Made by a program: the position numbers and the translations under genes. Of a stretch of DNA of 8,248 nt, positions 1-6,322 are shown in pieces. Each line of letters starts with the position of its first letter. Position 1 is the stretch's first letter. Under the pieces are notes generated by a model, which was given only the letters and a program-made list of their open reading frames with translations, was not told where the DNA came from and did not search any database. Origin of the DNA: PVC group bacterium (GTDB lineage Bacteria; Verrucomicrobiota; Kiritimatiellia; CAIKKV01; PXCX01); the NCBI GenBank assembly GCA_003565195.1, contig PXCX01000333.1:1-8248 (forward strand), read 5' to 3'.

Positions 1-247
1 GGCGACCCTGGGCGGCTTCGATTTCCCGTAACAGCCCGAACTTCAACGCATCCGCCGTCCCGCTCCAGTTGATCCGAACCACGCCGTTGGTAAAATGCGG
101 CTGACGCGTCCCGCCCACCGGGAGCGAACGATAAAAAATAGAGATCCCGGTAACATCGGTCCGGGACAACAACGCATCGAGCGCCTTCGGAATATTTCTG
201 TCGGCCTCAATGTTCGAACCCACTCCTATAAATGTATCCACCTTCAT
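1..247 (-). CDS. folK: HPPK (6-hydroxymethyl-7,8-dihydropterin pyrophosphokinase), N-terminal part, cut by window edge
   Basis: The gene product transfers pyrophosphate from ATP to 6-hydroxymethyl-7,8-dihydropterin, the step after FolB in cytoplasmic folate synthesis. Only the first 82 residues are visible. They begin MKVDTFIGVGSNIEADRNI, which matches the family opening (a glycine-serine-asparagine turn, then a conserved Arg-Asn). Further on come FYRSLPVGGTRQPHFTNGVV (residues 39-57), the usual 'S-x-x-Y-x-T-x-P-x-G...Q-x-x-F-x-N' block, and an E-x-x-x-GR end (E77-R82) that leads into the substrate-binding region. The catalytic Asp pair lies beyond the left edge. The ATG is one base after the folB stop (TGA-T-ATG), and an AAGGGG Shine-Dalgarno site sits inside the folB tail four bases upstream, so the two genes are almost certainly co-transcribed and translationally coupled. 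Identification is by motif; the gene is truncated only by the window. Confidence 0.9.
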   Translation of the reverse strand, partial: MKVDTFIGVGSNIEADRNIPKALDALLSRTDVTGISIFYRSLPVGGTRQPHFTNGVVRINWSGTADALKFGLLREIEAAQGR

Positions 248-248
248 A

Positions 249-605
249 TCACCCCTTTTCACGCACGATAGACACACCCACACTCCTGGAAAAGCGGGCG
301 GCCCCGGGTTTCTCAACGGTTACCTCCACCCGGTGCACCCGTGGTTCGCGCAAACAGATTTCGGCAACCCGATCTGCCAGCGCTTCAACCAACTGGTATT
401 GCGAGGATTCGGCGAAGGTGACGATTTCCTGTTTCACCTTTTTATAGTCGACCGCATCCTCGATGGCATCGCTTTTGCAGGCATCTCGAAGATCGGCCGC
501 CATCGACACGTTGATCAAGACATCCTGTTTTTTTTGCCGTTCCTCGGGAAAAATGCCGATAACGCAGCGCACCAGCAAATCACGGATAAAAACACAATCC
601 ATCAT
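249..605 (-). CDS. folB: Dihydroneopterin aldolase
   Basis: FolB cleaves 7,8-dihydroneopterin to 6-hydroxymethyl-7,8-dihydropterin and glycolaldehyde, supplying the substrate of the adjacent FolK. The 118-residue product matches the usual length of about 120. Visible family features are the N-terminal IRDLLVRCVIGIFPEER with the catalytic-region glutamate E22, VDYKKV (52-57), QYQLVEALADRVAE with the pterin-anchoring E74, and the VEKPGAA loop carrying the conserved lysine K99. The reading frame stays open further upstream, but that extension is Cys/Arg/Trp-rich and unlike FolB. I therefore chose the ATG at 605, which lies five bases after an AGGTGG site; the adjacent ATG at 602 is nearly as good. 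The gene is followed at once by folK. Homologous enzymes can also epimerise dihydroneopterin, which cannot be judged from this sequence. Confidence 0.93.
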   Translation of the reverse strand: MMDCVFIRDLLVRCVIGIFPEERQKKQDVLINVSMAADLRDACKSDAIEDAVDYKKVKQEIVTFAESSQYQLVEALADRVAEICLREPRVHRVEVTVEKPGAARFSRSVGVSIVREKG

Positions 606-610
606 ATCAC

Positions 611-617
611 CCACCTT
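611..617 (-). promoter_or_regulatory. Ribosome binding site of folB
   Basis: The minus strand reads AAGGTGG here, five bases before the ATG at 605 and eight before the second ATG at 602. It decides the folB start against the longer open frame reaching 752, whose upstream part has no family resemblance. Confidence 0.7.
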
Positions 618-753
618 TTGGTTGGTTATCGCATGCCCAATCAGCCACCAGCAAGAACCTATCACGAACACCCTGCCTATGACAACCTTTTTTGAAGCGG
701 TCCTGCGATTCAGACAGCGGGGAGGGGTCGGCCGTTTTCTTGGATGGGACAAG

Positions 754-780
754 AACGTCCAACATCGAACATTGAATGAT
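754..780. repeat. Short degenerate intergenic repeat (acatcgaac / acattgaa words)
   Basis: The plus strand carries 'aacgtccaacatcgaacatt' followed by 'gaatgat', an imperfect run of related 8-9 base words. The 9-mer acatcgaac at 762-770 recurs in inverted orientation (gttcgatgt) at 1048-1056 inside the second copy of the nearby duplication. From memory, runs of such words are common non-coding filler in Kiritimatiellota, Verrucomicrobiota and some other environmental genomes. No function is known to me. Confidence 0.5.
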
Positions 781-862
781 AGCTTATGGCCTGATATGAT
801 TGAGCTTGAAACAACCGTGACGAAGCGAAGTTTACCTTTGGAGAATTCCTGAAAGACGACAT

Positions 863-990
863 CTAGCCAGCTTCGCTGAAAGTGTTCAGGGGTTCAGAGT
901 TCAGTGTTCAGGCCGGATTTCCTGAACCCTTTGGGCCGCAACAACTTAGACAGACGCATGTGAAATGTTCGACTCATTTACTCAAACAAT
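863..990. repeat. Diverged tandem duplication, copy 1
   Basis: This copy opens with ctagccagcttc (863-874) and closes with gttcgactcattta-c-tcaaacaat (967-990); both edges recur in copy 2. The interior is rich in gttcag words. It can fold as GTTCAGG (906-912) with CCTGAAC (921-927) around an 8-base loop, or alternatively GGGTTCAG (890-897) with CTGAACCC (922-929). No transposase, target-site duplication or clear terminal inverted repeat was seen, so calling it a miniature mobile element would be speculation. Confidence 0.7.
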
Positions 991-1004
991 TCTCGAAGAA
1001 GTAG

Positions 1005-1137
1005 CTAGCCAGCTTCCACTGAAGCGTTCAGTGGTTCAGCTTTCAGAGTTCGATGTTCGTTGTCCCGAACCCTGAACACCTTGCCCGCCAACATATTGTA
1101 AACCTCTGAAAAGGTTCGACTCATTTAATCAAACAAT
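1005..1137. repeat. Diverged tandem duplication, copy 2 (its right end contains the downstream start codon)
   Basis: Opens with the identical ctagccagcttc (1005-1016) and closes with a 24-base block at 1114-1137 that matches copy 1 at 23 of 24 positions. The interior has diverged and is five bases longer, but keeps the gttcag / ctgaac words: GTTCAG (1034-1039) can pair with CTGAAC (1072-1077), and GTTCG (1055-1059) with CGAAC (1066-1070). The last bases, aaacaat, run into the ATG at 1136 of the transglutaminase-like gene. Confidence 0.7.
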
Positions 1138-2566
1138 GTCCGAATTAGATTTTAAACACTGCGAATGGCAACCCATCCGTCTCTACGCAGAGGGCCGGCA
1201 GCCGCTAACGGCTCGTTACTGGAATTGTCTGCCGGCCTTGGACATCAATGCTGTGCATACGAAAGCGGACGAGATTATCCGGCACCCTGACGCGCTGCGC
1301 GCTGATGCGGATCCGGAAGGTGATTATCCCGGGCGCGAACTAACCAAATACGCATTCAGTAACCGGCATATAGATCCGCGTTTTTATATTGAATACCCTT
1401 TATCCAGCCGGACTTCACCACGGGTGATGGGTCAGACTATCGGCGATCCGGAACGGGAATGGGATGTTTTGATCGAGCACCGTGACCGTTACCTGGCCGC
1501 GGCCGGTCTGAGCCTGTCAAGCCCGCAGGCGGAAATCGCCCGTTGTCTGGCTGAAAGTTTTGCGGGCTATTCGCATTTCAAGGACAAGCCCATGTGCTGC
1601 ACGTTTCCGGAAAACGAGCGTGCGCTTGAGCATCCAATAGAGGGATTGCTGCACAAATCATACTGTGTCGGTTGTGCCATGGCCTTTGCCGCTCTCGCCG
1701 ATGCTTCCGGATTGCCCGCCCGGGTTTTGAGCATGGAAGGGCATGTGGTTGCCGAAGTTTGTGTCAACGGCTGCTGGCATCTGGTGGACAGCATCGCCCG
1801 GCACAGCACGGAATCGAAACTGGAGCTTTATTTTGATTCAAGCTTTGTCGAAACACAGCTTGATCCCATGGGCAATCATGGGCGAAGAATTACGGATTCA
1901 TACAGAAACGGACTCTGGAAACGCGGAAATCCAAGAATACACCTGATGGGATCTTCGTGGCTTAGCTGTATGACTTTGCATTATACCGCTCAAACCGCTC
2001 ACGCGCTGTATCCGGAATCTAAAACGCCGGGCATCCAGTCGGAGGATGGCAGGCGTTTGCCGATAATAAAACGCGGCGACGGTTTTTTCTATCCGCGTGT
2101 TCATCGTACCCTTGATAATGAACCGACCCGGATCCGGCGTTTGGCGGCAGTGCCTATGCGGATGCCGCAGAAAAAGGATATAACCTGGGATTTTCTCTAC
2201 CATCCGTTCCGGAAAGGACAGAAGATCCGGGAATCAATTTTTCTGTCCAGCCTTGAAGATATGGAAGGAGTAGAAATAATTATCGGTTTCGGGGCCAGCC
2301 GCAGCAGTGATTTCTCTGAAGCGGCCGGCAGCAGACTGCGTTTAAGGCTAGGCGATTTCTCCGCAACCTTGACTGAACTGCAGAGCTGGCCACCGACGGT
2401 TCCCGACGAAACCGGAAACGTACATTGCCGCCTGTTCCTTCCGGCTGATTTATTCCGTAAACCCGGATTCCATTACATTGAGATTATTCATCAAGCGGAT
2501 TCCGTTTATTATCTGCCCTGTGTACCCGCATACATGGAACCGTATCAACCGCCTTTATGGAGTTAG
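1136..2566 (+). CDS. Transglutaminase-like (cysteine protease fold) protein, function unknown
   Basis: The 476-residue product has no signal peptide or membrane segment, so it is probably cytoplasmic. Its centre is a transglutaminase-like core: SYCVGCAMAFAALADASGLPARV (175-197), then GHVVAEVCVNGCWHLVDS (202-219). The family spacing Cys(+15)Gly and His(+15)Asp points to C177, H203 and D218 as the triad; C180 is an alternative nucleophile. Bacterial members of this superfamily may be peptidases, amidases or transferases, and nothing here decides which. Residues 1-140 and the C-terminal ~135 (hydrophobic alternation suggesting a beta-rich domain) are unrecognised. The start is the only ATG near the frame's beginning; an in-frame stop lies at 1073-1075, no Shine-Dalgarno site precedes the ATG, and it sits in the end of a repeat. 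It is the only plus-strand gene here and converges with uvrB 17 bp away. Base composition looks like that of its neighbours in the lines I counted, giving no sign of recent transfer. Confidence 0.8.
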   Translation: MSELDFKHCEWQPIRLYAEGRQPLTARYWNCLPALDINAVHTKADEIIRHPDALRADADPEGDYPGRELTKYAFSNRHIDPRFYIEYPLSSRTSPRVMGQTIGDPEREWDVLIEHRDRYLAAAGLSLSSPQAEIARCLAESFAGYSHFKDKPMCCTFPENERALEHPIEGLLHKSYCVGCAMAFAALADASGLPARVLSMEGHVVAEVCVNGCWHLVDSIARHSTESKLELYFDSSFVETQLDPMGNHGRRITDSYRNGLWKRGNPRIHLMGSSWLSCMTLHYTAQTAHALYPESKTPGIQSEDGRRLPIIKRGDGFFYPRVHRTLDNEPTRIRRLAAVPMRMPQKKDITWDFLYHPFRKGQKIRESIFLSSLEDMEGVEIIIGFGASRSSDFSEAAGSRLRLRLGDFSATLTELQSWPPTVPDETGNVHCRLFLPADLFRKPGFHYIEIIHQADSVYYLPCVPAYMEPYQPPLWS

Positions 2567-2583
2567 AAAAGAACCGCTTGCAT

Positions 2584-4650
2584 TTACGACAACCTTTTCT
2601 GACGGGTCGGATACTTGAATGCCCCGCGCTTACGCCGGGAACGTTTCTTGACCGGGGTTGTAATCGTTCCGGCATCGAGACCGGCCGCGGAACGTAGTTC
2701 GTCGATCTGATCGCGCAACATGGCCGCCCTCTCGAATTCGAGGGCGGCAGCGGCTTCAAGCATTTCGTTTTGCATATCGCTAACGGCCTGATGCACATCG
2801 AAATCCACGCCGGTTTCGCGTACGACGGCCGCAGCAGCGATTTCACGGCTTTGCTCCCGGCGCATCTGTTCTTGATCAAGTCGTTTTTCGACACCCCGCG
2901 GTGTAATCCCGTGCTGCTTGTTGTACGCGGTTTGGACTTCCCGTCGTTGCCGGGAAACATCCAGCATAGCACGCATCGAATCGGTGATCCCATCGGCATA
3001 CAGAATCACGCGGCCGTCAATATGACGGGCGGCCCGGCCGGCCGTCTGAATCAACGACGTTGCCGAACGCAGAAACCCTTCCTTATCGGCGTCCAATACC
3101 GCGACCAGCGACACCTCGGGCAGATCCAATCCTTCACGCAGCAGGTTGACTCCCACCAGGCAATCGAACTTGGCTTGCCTTAATGCTTGCAGGATTTCGA
3201 CGCGTTCCAGGGTATTGATTTCAGAATGTAGATATTGCACGCGCAAGTTGGCTTGACTCAGATAATCGCTCAAATCTTCCGCCGTCTTCTTGGTCAAGGT
3301 GGTCACCAATGTCCGTTCCCCACGTGCCGCGGCCTGACGGACTTCTTCCATCAGGTCGTCAATCTGGTGCGTCAACGGTCGCACACTCACCCGCGGATCC
3401 AGCAGGCCGGTGGGTCGAATGATCTGGCGCACCGGTTCACCGGCGGTTTCGTGCTCAAACGGTCCGGGCGTAGCCGACATGAACACCACCTGACCCACCG
3501 CTTGCAGGAATTCATCGAAATTCAAGGGACGGTTATCCTTAGCGGAAGGCAGTCTGAATCCGTGTTCAACCAGCGTTTGTTTCCTGGCCTGATCGCCGTT
3601 ATACATCGCCCGCAACTGCGGCAGGGTCACGTGCGATTCGTCGATAACGGTCAGAAAATCACCTGCAAAATAGTCCAGCAAGGTAGCCGGCGTTTCGCCT
3701 TCGCCGCGTCCGCCAAGATGTCGTGAATAGTTTTCGATACCACTGCAATACCCCATCTCGGCAAGCATTTCCAGATCATATTCGGTACGCATACGCAGGC
3801 GCTGCGCCTCGAGCAGTTTACCGTTGTTTTCAAACCAGGCCACGCGTTGATCGAGTTCCGCGCGTATCCGCTGCAAGGCGCCCTGAATTTTGTCACGTGG
3901 CATCACAAAATGGGTAGCCGGCGAAATAACGCACACATCCTGACTGGCAATCCGGTGCGCCGTCAGCGGATCGATCGCGTCAATACGTTCCACCTGATCG
4001 TCGAAAAAATGGATGCGAATCGCATGCCGGCTGTATGAGGGGTAGACATCGAGCACGTCCCCGCGTGCCCGGAAGGCGCCGGGTTCGAGCGAAACATCGT
4101 TACGCTGATACTGGATATCGACCAGTTTTTGCATCACGGTTTCGCGTTCCGCCTCCCGGCCAGGTCGCAGGGTAACGATCATCTCGGCATAATCCTGCGG
4201 CGACCCCAGGCCATAAATACATGAGACCGACGCCACGACGATGACATCGCGGCGCGACAACAACGAATTGGTCGCGGACAATCGCAGACGCTCGATCTCC
4301 TTGTTGATCGAGGCGTCTTTCTCGATAAATGTATCGGTTTGCGGAATATAGGCTTCCGGTTGGTAATAGTCGTAATAGCTGACAAAGTATTCGACCGCGT
4401 TATGCGGAAAGAAGTCGCGGAACTCGGCATACAATTGCGCGGCCAGGGTTTTGTTGTGCGAGATCACCAACACCGGGCATCCGAGCTTCTCGATCACGTT
4501 AGCCAAGGTAAATGTTTTACCTGATCCGGTGACGCCTTCCAACGCCATGAACCGGCGGCCTTTTCCCAACCCGCTTTTCAGCGCCACGATGGCGCCGGGT
4601 TGATCCCCGGTGGGCTGATAGGGCGCCTCTAGTTGGAAAGGTGTCGACAT
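2584..4650 (-). CDS. uvrB: UvrABC excision nuclease subunit B
   Basis: UvrB is the damage-verifying helicase-like subunit of nucleotide excision repair. UvrA loads it onto DNA, and it then recruits UvrC. The 688-residue product is close to the E. coli length of 673. In order it shows the N-terminal Q-tip-like YQPTGDQP (11-18), Walker A GVTGSGKT (39-46), the beta-hairpin and flanks that clamp DNA (YYDYYQPEAYIPQ, 92-104), Walker B DESH (337-340), MSATPGPFE (391-399), the helicase motif GVNLLREGLDLPEV (500-513), motif VI QTAGRAAR (535-542) and a C-terminal UVR domain (about 620-655) for UvrC contact. A lysine/arginine-rich tail ends the protein. The start is the ATG 18 bp after the stop of the DHH gene, with only a weak GGGA upstream, suggesting read-through translation or coupling. 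No uvrA or uvrC is in the window. The gene appears intact. Confidence 0.97.
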   Translation of the reverse strand: MSTPFQLEAPYQPTGDQPGAIVALKSGLGKGRRFMALEGVTGSGKTFTLANVIEKLGCPVLVISHNKTLAAQLYAEFRDFFPHNAVEYFVSYYDYYQPEAYIPQTDTFIEKDASINKEIERLRLSATNSLLSRRDVIVVASVSCIYGLGSPQDYAEMIVTLRPGREAERETVMQKLVDIQYQRNDVSLEPGAFRARGDVLDVYPSYSRHAIRIHFFDDQVERIDAIDPLTAHRIASQDVCVISPATHFVMPRDKIQGALQRIRAELDQRVAWFENNGKLLEAQRLRMRTEYDLEMLAEMGYCSGIENYSRHLGGRGEGETPATLLDYFAGDFLTVIDESHVTLPQLRAMYNGDQARKQTLVEHGFRLPSAKDNRPLNFDEFLQAVGQVVFMSATPGPFEHETAGEPVRQIIRPTGLLDPRVSVRPLTHQIDDLMEEVRQAAARGERTLVTTLTKKTAEDLSDYLSQANLRVQYLHSEINTLERVEILQALRQAKFDCLVGVNLLREGLDLPEVSLVAVLDADKEGFLRSATSLIQTAGRAARHIDGRVILYADGITDSMRAMLDVSRQRREVQTAYNKQHGITPRGVEKRLDQEQMRREQSREIAAAAVVRETGVDFDVHQAVSDMQNEMLEAAAALEFERAAMLRDQIDELRSAAGLDAGTITTPVKKRSRRKRGAFKYPTRQKRLS

Positions 4651-4668
4651 GGACGTATCCCGGCGGCT

Positions 4669-5484
4669 TTATCCAGCCCCATCAAACGGCAACCGCTCGC
4701 ATGAGAATCCGGCCGCCTGCCGATGGCCGCCGCCGCCGTATCGCACAGCGATCGGCAACACATCCACATTTTTCGAGTACAGCGTAACATTGTACCGGTT
4801 GCCATCGTGAACAAACGTCGCGCAAATCGGATACCGCTCGTAACGTTGCCCGAAAACCTCGCTGCCGAAAAGATTCAGATTGGCGGCGTAACAGCGATCT
4901 CCGTCGAGCGTAGTCTCGAATCCGTATTTTTCGATAAACTCGGTTGCCACGGCCAACTGGTAACGCCGGCAAACACGACCCTCCCGCAGAATGGCTGCCA
5001 ATGTTCGACGGTCATCCGCCAGCAGTTTCGTCCATACCGGCGCCTCGGGATGATGTGGCAACAGACGTATTCCCTCGCAAAACGACGCGGTCTCCTCGCC
5101 GTAACGCCACGTCCAGATATCCCGGTCGGCTGTCAGACTGACAGCTCGCGGCACCGTTTTTTGCGGGCAAAAAAAATCCCAGGTTAATTCACACGCCGCC
5201 CGCCCGTCCTGACGCAGACCGTCGAGACCGGCATATTCATCATTTGCAAGCGAGGACGCATGGTGATCGATCCAAATCAAACGCGTGGCGCGTCGACGCA
5301 AGGATGCCATGCTCTCGGGCGCGGGCAAATAATCGACAACGACCACCGTTTCCCCGGTTTCAATCGGCAGCCGTGGAATAGGGCGCCGGTAATCGGCCGC
5401 CACGAAGCGGCCATCGCCTTCGGCACTGCGCACGATAGCGGCCGAACAGCGCCCGTCCAGATCGTCATGATAATAACACAGCAT
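4669..5484 (-). CDS. DHH/DHHA1-family phosphoesterase (NrnB/NrnA-like)
   Basis: This 271-residue protein has the motif series of the DHH superfamily, manganese-dependent enzymes that cleave phosphodiester or phosphoanhydride bonds. Motif I is HDDLDG (6-11), motif II VVVVDYLP (47-54), motif III WIDHHASS (71-78), and motif IV LTADRDIW (117-124). The C-terminal DHHA1 nucleotide-binding half has GGGGHRQAAGF (250-260). The opening resembles the NrnB-like group annotated as oligoribonuclease or cyclic-nucleotide phosphodiesterase; the actual substrate (short RNA or DNA oligomers, pAp, cyclic dinucleotides) cannot be read from sequence. It is shorter than typical NrnA (about 310-320). The frame is open well upstream, but that part is an Arg/Cys-rich shadow overlapping secG. 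The ATG at 5484 starts directly at motif I and follows AGGGA by nine bases. The gene lies between secG and uvrB on the same strand, 18 bp before uvrB. Confidence 0.88.
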   Translation of the reverse strand: MLCYYHDDLDGRCSAAIVRSAEGDGRFVAADYRRPIPRLPIETGETVVVVDYLPAPESMASLRRRATRLIWIDHHASSLANDEYAGLDGLRQDGRAACELTWDFFCPQKTVPRAVSLTADRDIWTWRYGEETASFCEGIRLLPHHPEAPVWTKLLADDRRTLAAILREGRVCRRYQLAVATEFIEKYGFETTLDGDRCYAANLNLFGSEVFGQRYERYPICATFVHDGNRYNVTLYSKNVDVLPIAVRYGGGGHRQAAGFSCERLPFDGAG

Positions 5485-5554
5485 GGGAAGCCGTCCCTGT
5501 TCGCTTGTTTGATAACCCGCGCAGCGGAAAAGATCACCGGCACCCCGAACCCCG

Positions 5555-5581
5555 CCAAACGGGTTTTTCAGATCCGTTTGG
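5555..5581 (-). other. Hairpin directly after the secG stop codon
   Basis: On the minus strand CCAAACGG and CCGTTTGG form a perfect 8 bp stem around an 11-base loop, starting on the base after the secG TGA. No T-tract follows, so it is not a standard intrinsic terminator. It could stabilise or process the secG message, or be chance. Confidence 0.45.
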
Positions 5582-6112
5582 TCAGTTCTGCTCGGGCACT
5601 GATTCGTCGATCGGTGGCGCCGGAACCGCGACTTCCGGGTCGGCTGGCGTTTCCATCGGTATATCCATGGGCGGCATAACCGTTTCATCAGACGGCGGCA
5701 AAGCTTCCGGAACCACCGATGGCGGAACCGTATCGGCGGGAGGCGGCACATCCGGCGCCGGCAACTCGTGCGGCGTCGTGTCAGGCAAAGGTTGATCCAC
5801 CGGCGGCGGACGGGTATCCGGCCGCACAGGCGGCGCATCGGCGGCCGGCAACATTCGGTCGGCAAGCGATGTGTCCGCCGGTGGCTGCACCAGCGCCAAC
5901 AGGGTAGTATTAACCAAAAATATGGCAGCCAGAATAACGGTTGCCTTAGTCAGGACATTGCCTGCCTGCGCGCCAAAAAGGCTTTCTCCCATACCGGAAC
6001 CAAACGCCACACCCAATCCGGAAGACTTCGATTTCTGGAGCAGGATAATACCGACCAGTAGAATACAAACCACCACTTCGATAATGATCAACAAAACACG
6101 TAATACACCCAT
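5582..6112 (-). CDS. secG: Preprotein translocase subunit SecG with a long proline-rich C-terminal tail
   Basis: SecG is the small accessory membrane subunit of the SecYEG protein-export channel. Of the 176 residues, the first ~76 are a normal SecG: a first membrane helix (about 3-25), the conserved loop LLQKSKSSGLGVAFGSGMGESLFG (24-47) with its Ser/Gly-rich signature, and a second helix (about 53-76). What follows is unusual: about 100 residues with roughly 31 prolines plus many Asp, Glu and Ala, low in complexity and probably disordered, containing two PPP runs (102-104 and 123-125) that would normally need EF-P to translate. E. coli SecG is about 110 residues in all. The ATG at 6112 is preceded by AGGAG with six bases spacing; the longer open frame to 6202 is not used. 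tpiA lies upstream on the same strand across a 210 bp spacer, and the DHH gene follows after 97 bp. Confidence 0.92.
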   Translation of the reverse strand: MGVLRVLLIIIEVVVCILLVGIILLQKSKSSGLGVAFGSGMGESLFGAQAGNVLTKATVILAAIFLVNTTLLALVQPPADTSLADRMLPAADAPPVRPDTRPPPVDQPLPDTTPHELPAPDVPPPADTVPPSVVPEALPPSDETVMPPMDIPMETPADPEVAVPAPPIDESVPEQN

Positions 6113-6118
6113 GATGCT

Positions 6119-6123
6119 CTCCT
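6119..6123 (-). promoter_or_regulatory. Ribosome binding site of secG
   Basis: The minus strand reads AGGAG six bases before the ATG at 6112. This fixes the SecG start immediately before the first membrane helix rather than at the in-frame ATG at 6202. Confidence 0.75.
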
Positions 6124-6204
6124 GTTCGAGATTGAACCGGCCCGGCGCACAGCGCATCGGCGTCGGATCGTCAAACGATTTTAATGCGGACTTCGCCCGC
6201 AACC

Positions 6205-6250
6205 CAGAGGTCAGATGTCAGCAAGAATTTCCGTCCTGACCTCTGACCTC
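6205..6250. repeat. Inverted repeat of gaggtcag words between tpiA and secG
   Basis: CAGAGGTCAG (6205-6214) and CTGACCTCTG (6236-6245) are perfect reverse complements separated by 21 bases. Each arm carries a second, shifted copy of the word, so the 15-mers at 6207-6221 and 6236-6250 match as reverse complements at 14 of 15 positions. Pairing in several registers is possible. No T-run follows on the minus strand, so it does not look like an intrinsic terminator for tpiA. It belongs to the same style of short-word intergenic repeat seen at 754-1137. Confidence 0.6.
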
Positions 6251-6322
6251 TTGCCCGATATCATCCATGATCTCCGCAAAATTTTTCTTGTTTTTTTATG
6301 GCCATCACGGTCCGATAAGTCG

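Larger units (their letters stand above)
606..1135. other. Gene-free intergenic region between divergent folB and the transglutaminase-like gene
   Basis: No open frame here on either strand resembles a protein I know. The left part must contain the folB promoter. The best guess on the minus strand is a weak pair, TTGCTG followed about 18 bases later by GATAAC, near 625-655, and I do not trust it. Around 754-780 lies a short degenerate repeat (aacgtccaacatcgaacatt). From 863 to 1137 a ~130 bp unit occurs twice, annotated separately. The stretch between about 781 and 860 shows nothing I can name. No terminator, tRNA or riboswitch-like fold was recognised. Confidence 0.7.
6113..6322. other. Spacer between tpiA and secG
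   Basis: Besides the gaggtcag inverted repeat, this spacer holds a T-rich run on the plus strand (about 6281-6299), which is an A-run on the transcribed minus strand and so not a terminator for tpiA. A -10-like TAAAAT on the minus strand (6178-6183) could serve secG, but no matching -35 box is present. Whether secG belongs to the pgk-tpiA transcript is undecided. Confidence 0.5.

Noticed and set aside
606..752. N-terminal extension of folB to an ATG at 752.
   Set aside because: The added residues are Arg/Cys/Trp-rich and unlike FolB, while the ATG at 605 has a good ribosome site and gives the family's normal length.
210..852. Plus-strand open frames across folB and its upstream region.
   Set aside because: They lie opposite a clearly recognised folB/folK pair, have low-complexity His/Pro/Thr-rich translations and no family resemblance.
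863..990. A CRISPR array or att site made of the two repeat copies.
   Set aside because: There are only two units, with diverged interiors, no short identical repeats with unique spacers, and no cas, integrase or transposase gene nearby.
1005..1124. A 39-codon minus-strand open frame (starting MSRTFSEVYN) inside copy 2 of the duplication, with a similar MSRTF opening in copy 1 (977 downward).
   Set aside because: Copy 1 runs only 27 codons, and the copies differ by five bases and shift frame, so no protein is conserved. There is no ribosome site. The shared opening follows from the repeat DNA.
2564..2600. Possible bidirectional terminator between the convergent transglutaminase-like gene and uvrB (AGAAAAG ... 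CTTTTCT).
   Set aside because: Only 7 AT-rich base pairs with a loop of about 22 bases and no T-tract, overlapping both coding ends; too weak to call.
5485..5865. N-terminal extension of the DHH phosphoesterase overlapping secG.
   Set aside because: The extension is an Arg/Cys/Pro-rich antiphase reading of the secG tail; motif I begins directly after the ATG at 5484.
6281..6299. T-rich run as an intrinsic terminator after tpiA.
   Set aside because: The T-run is on the plus strand, whereas tpiA is transcribed from the minus strand, where it is an A-run; no GC-rich stem precedes it in the right direction.
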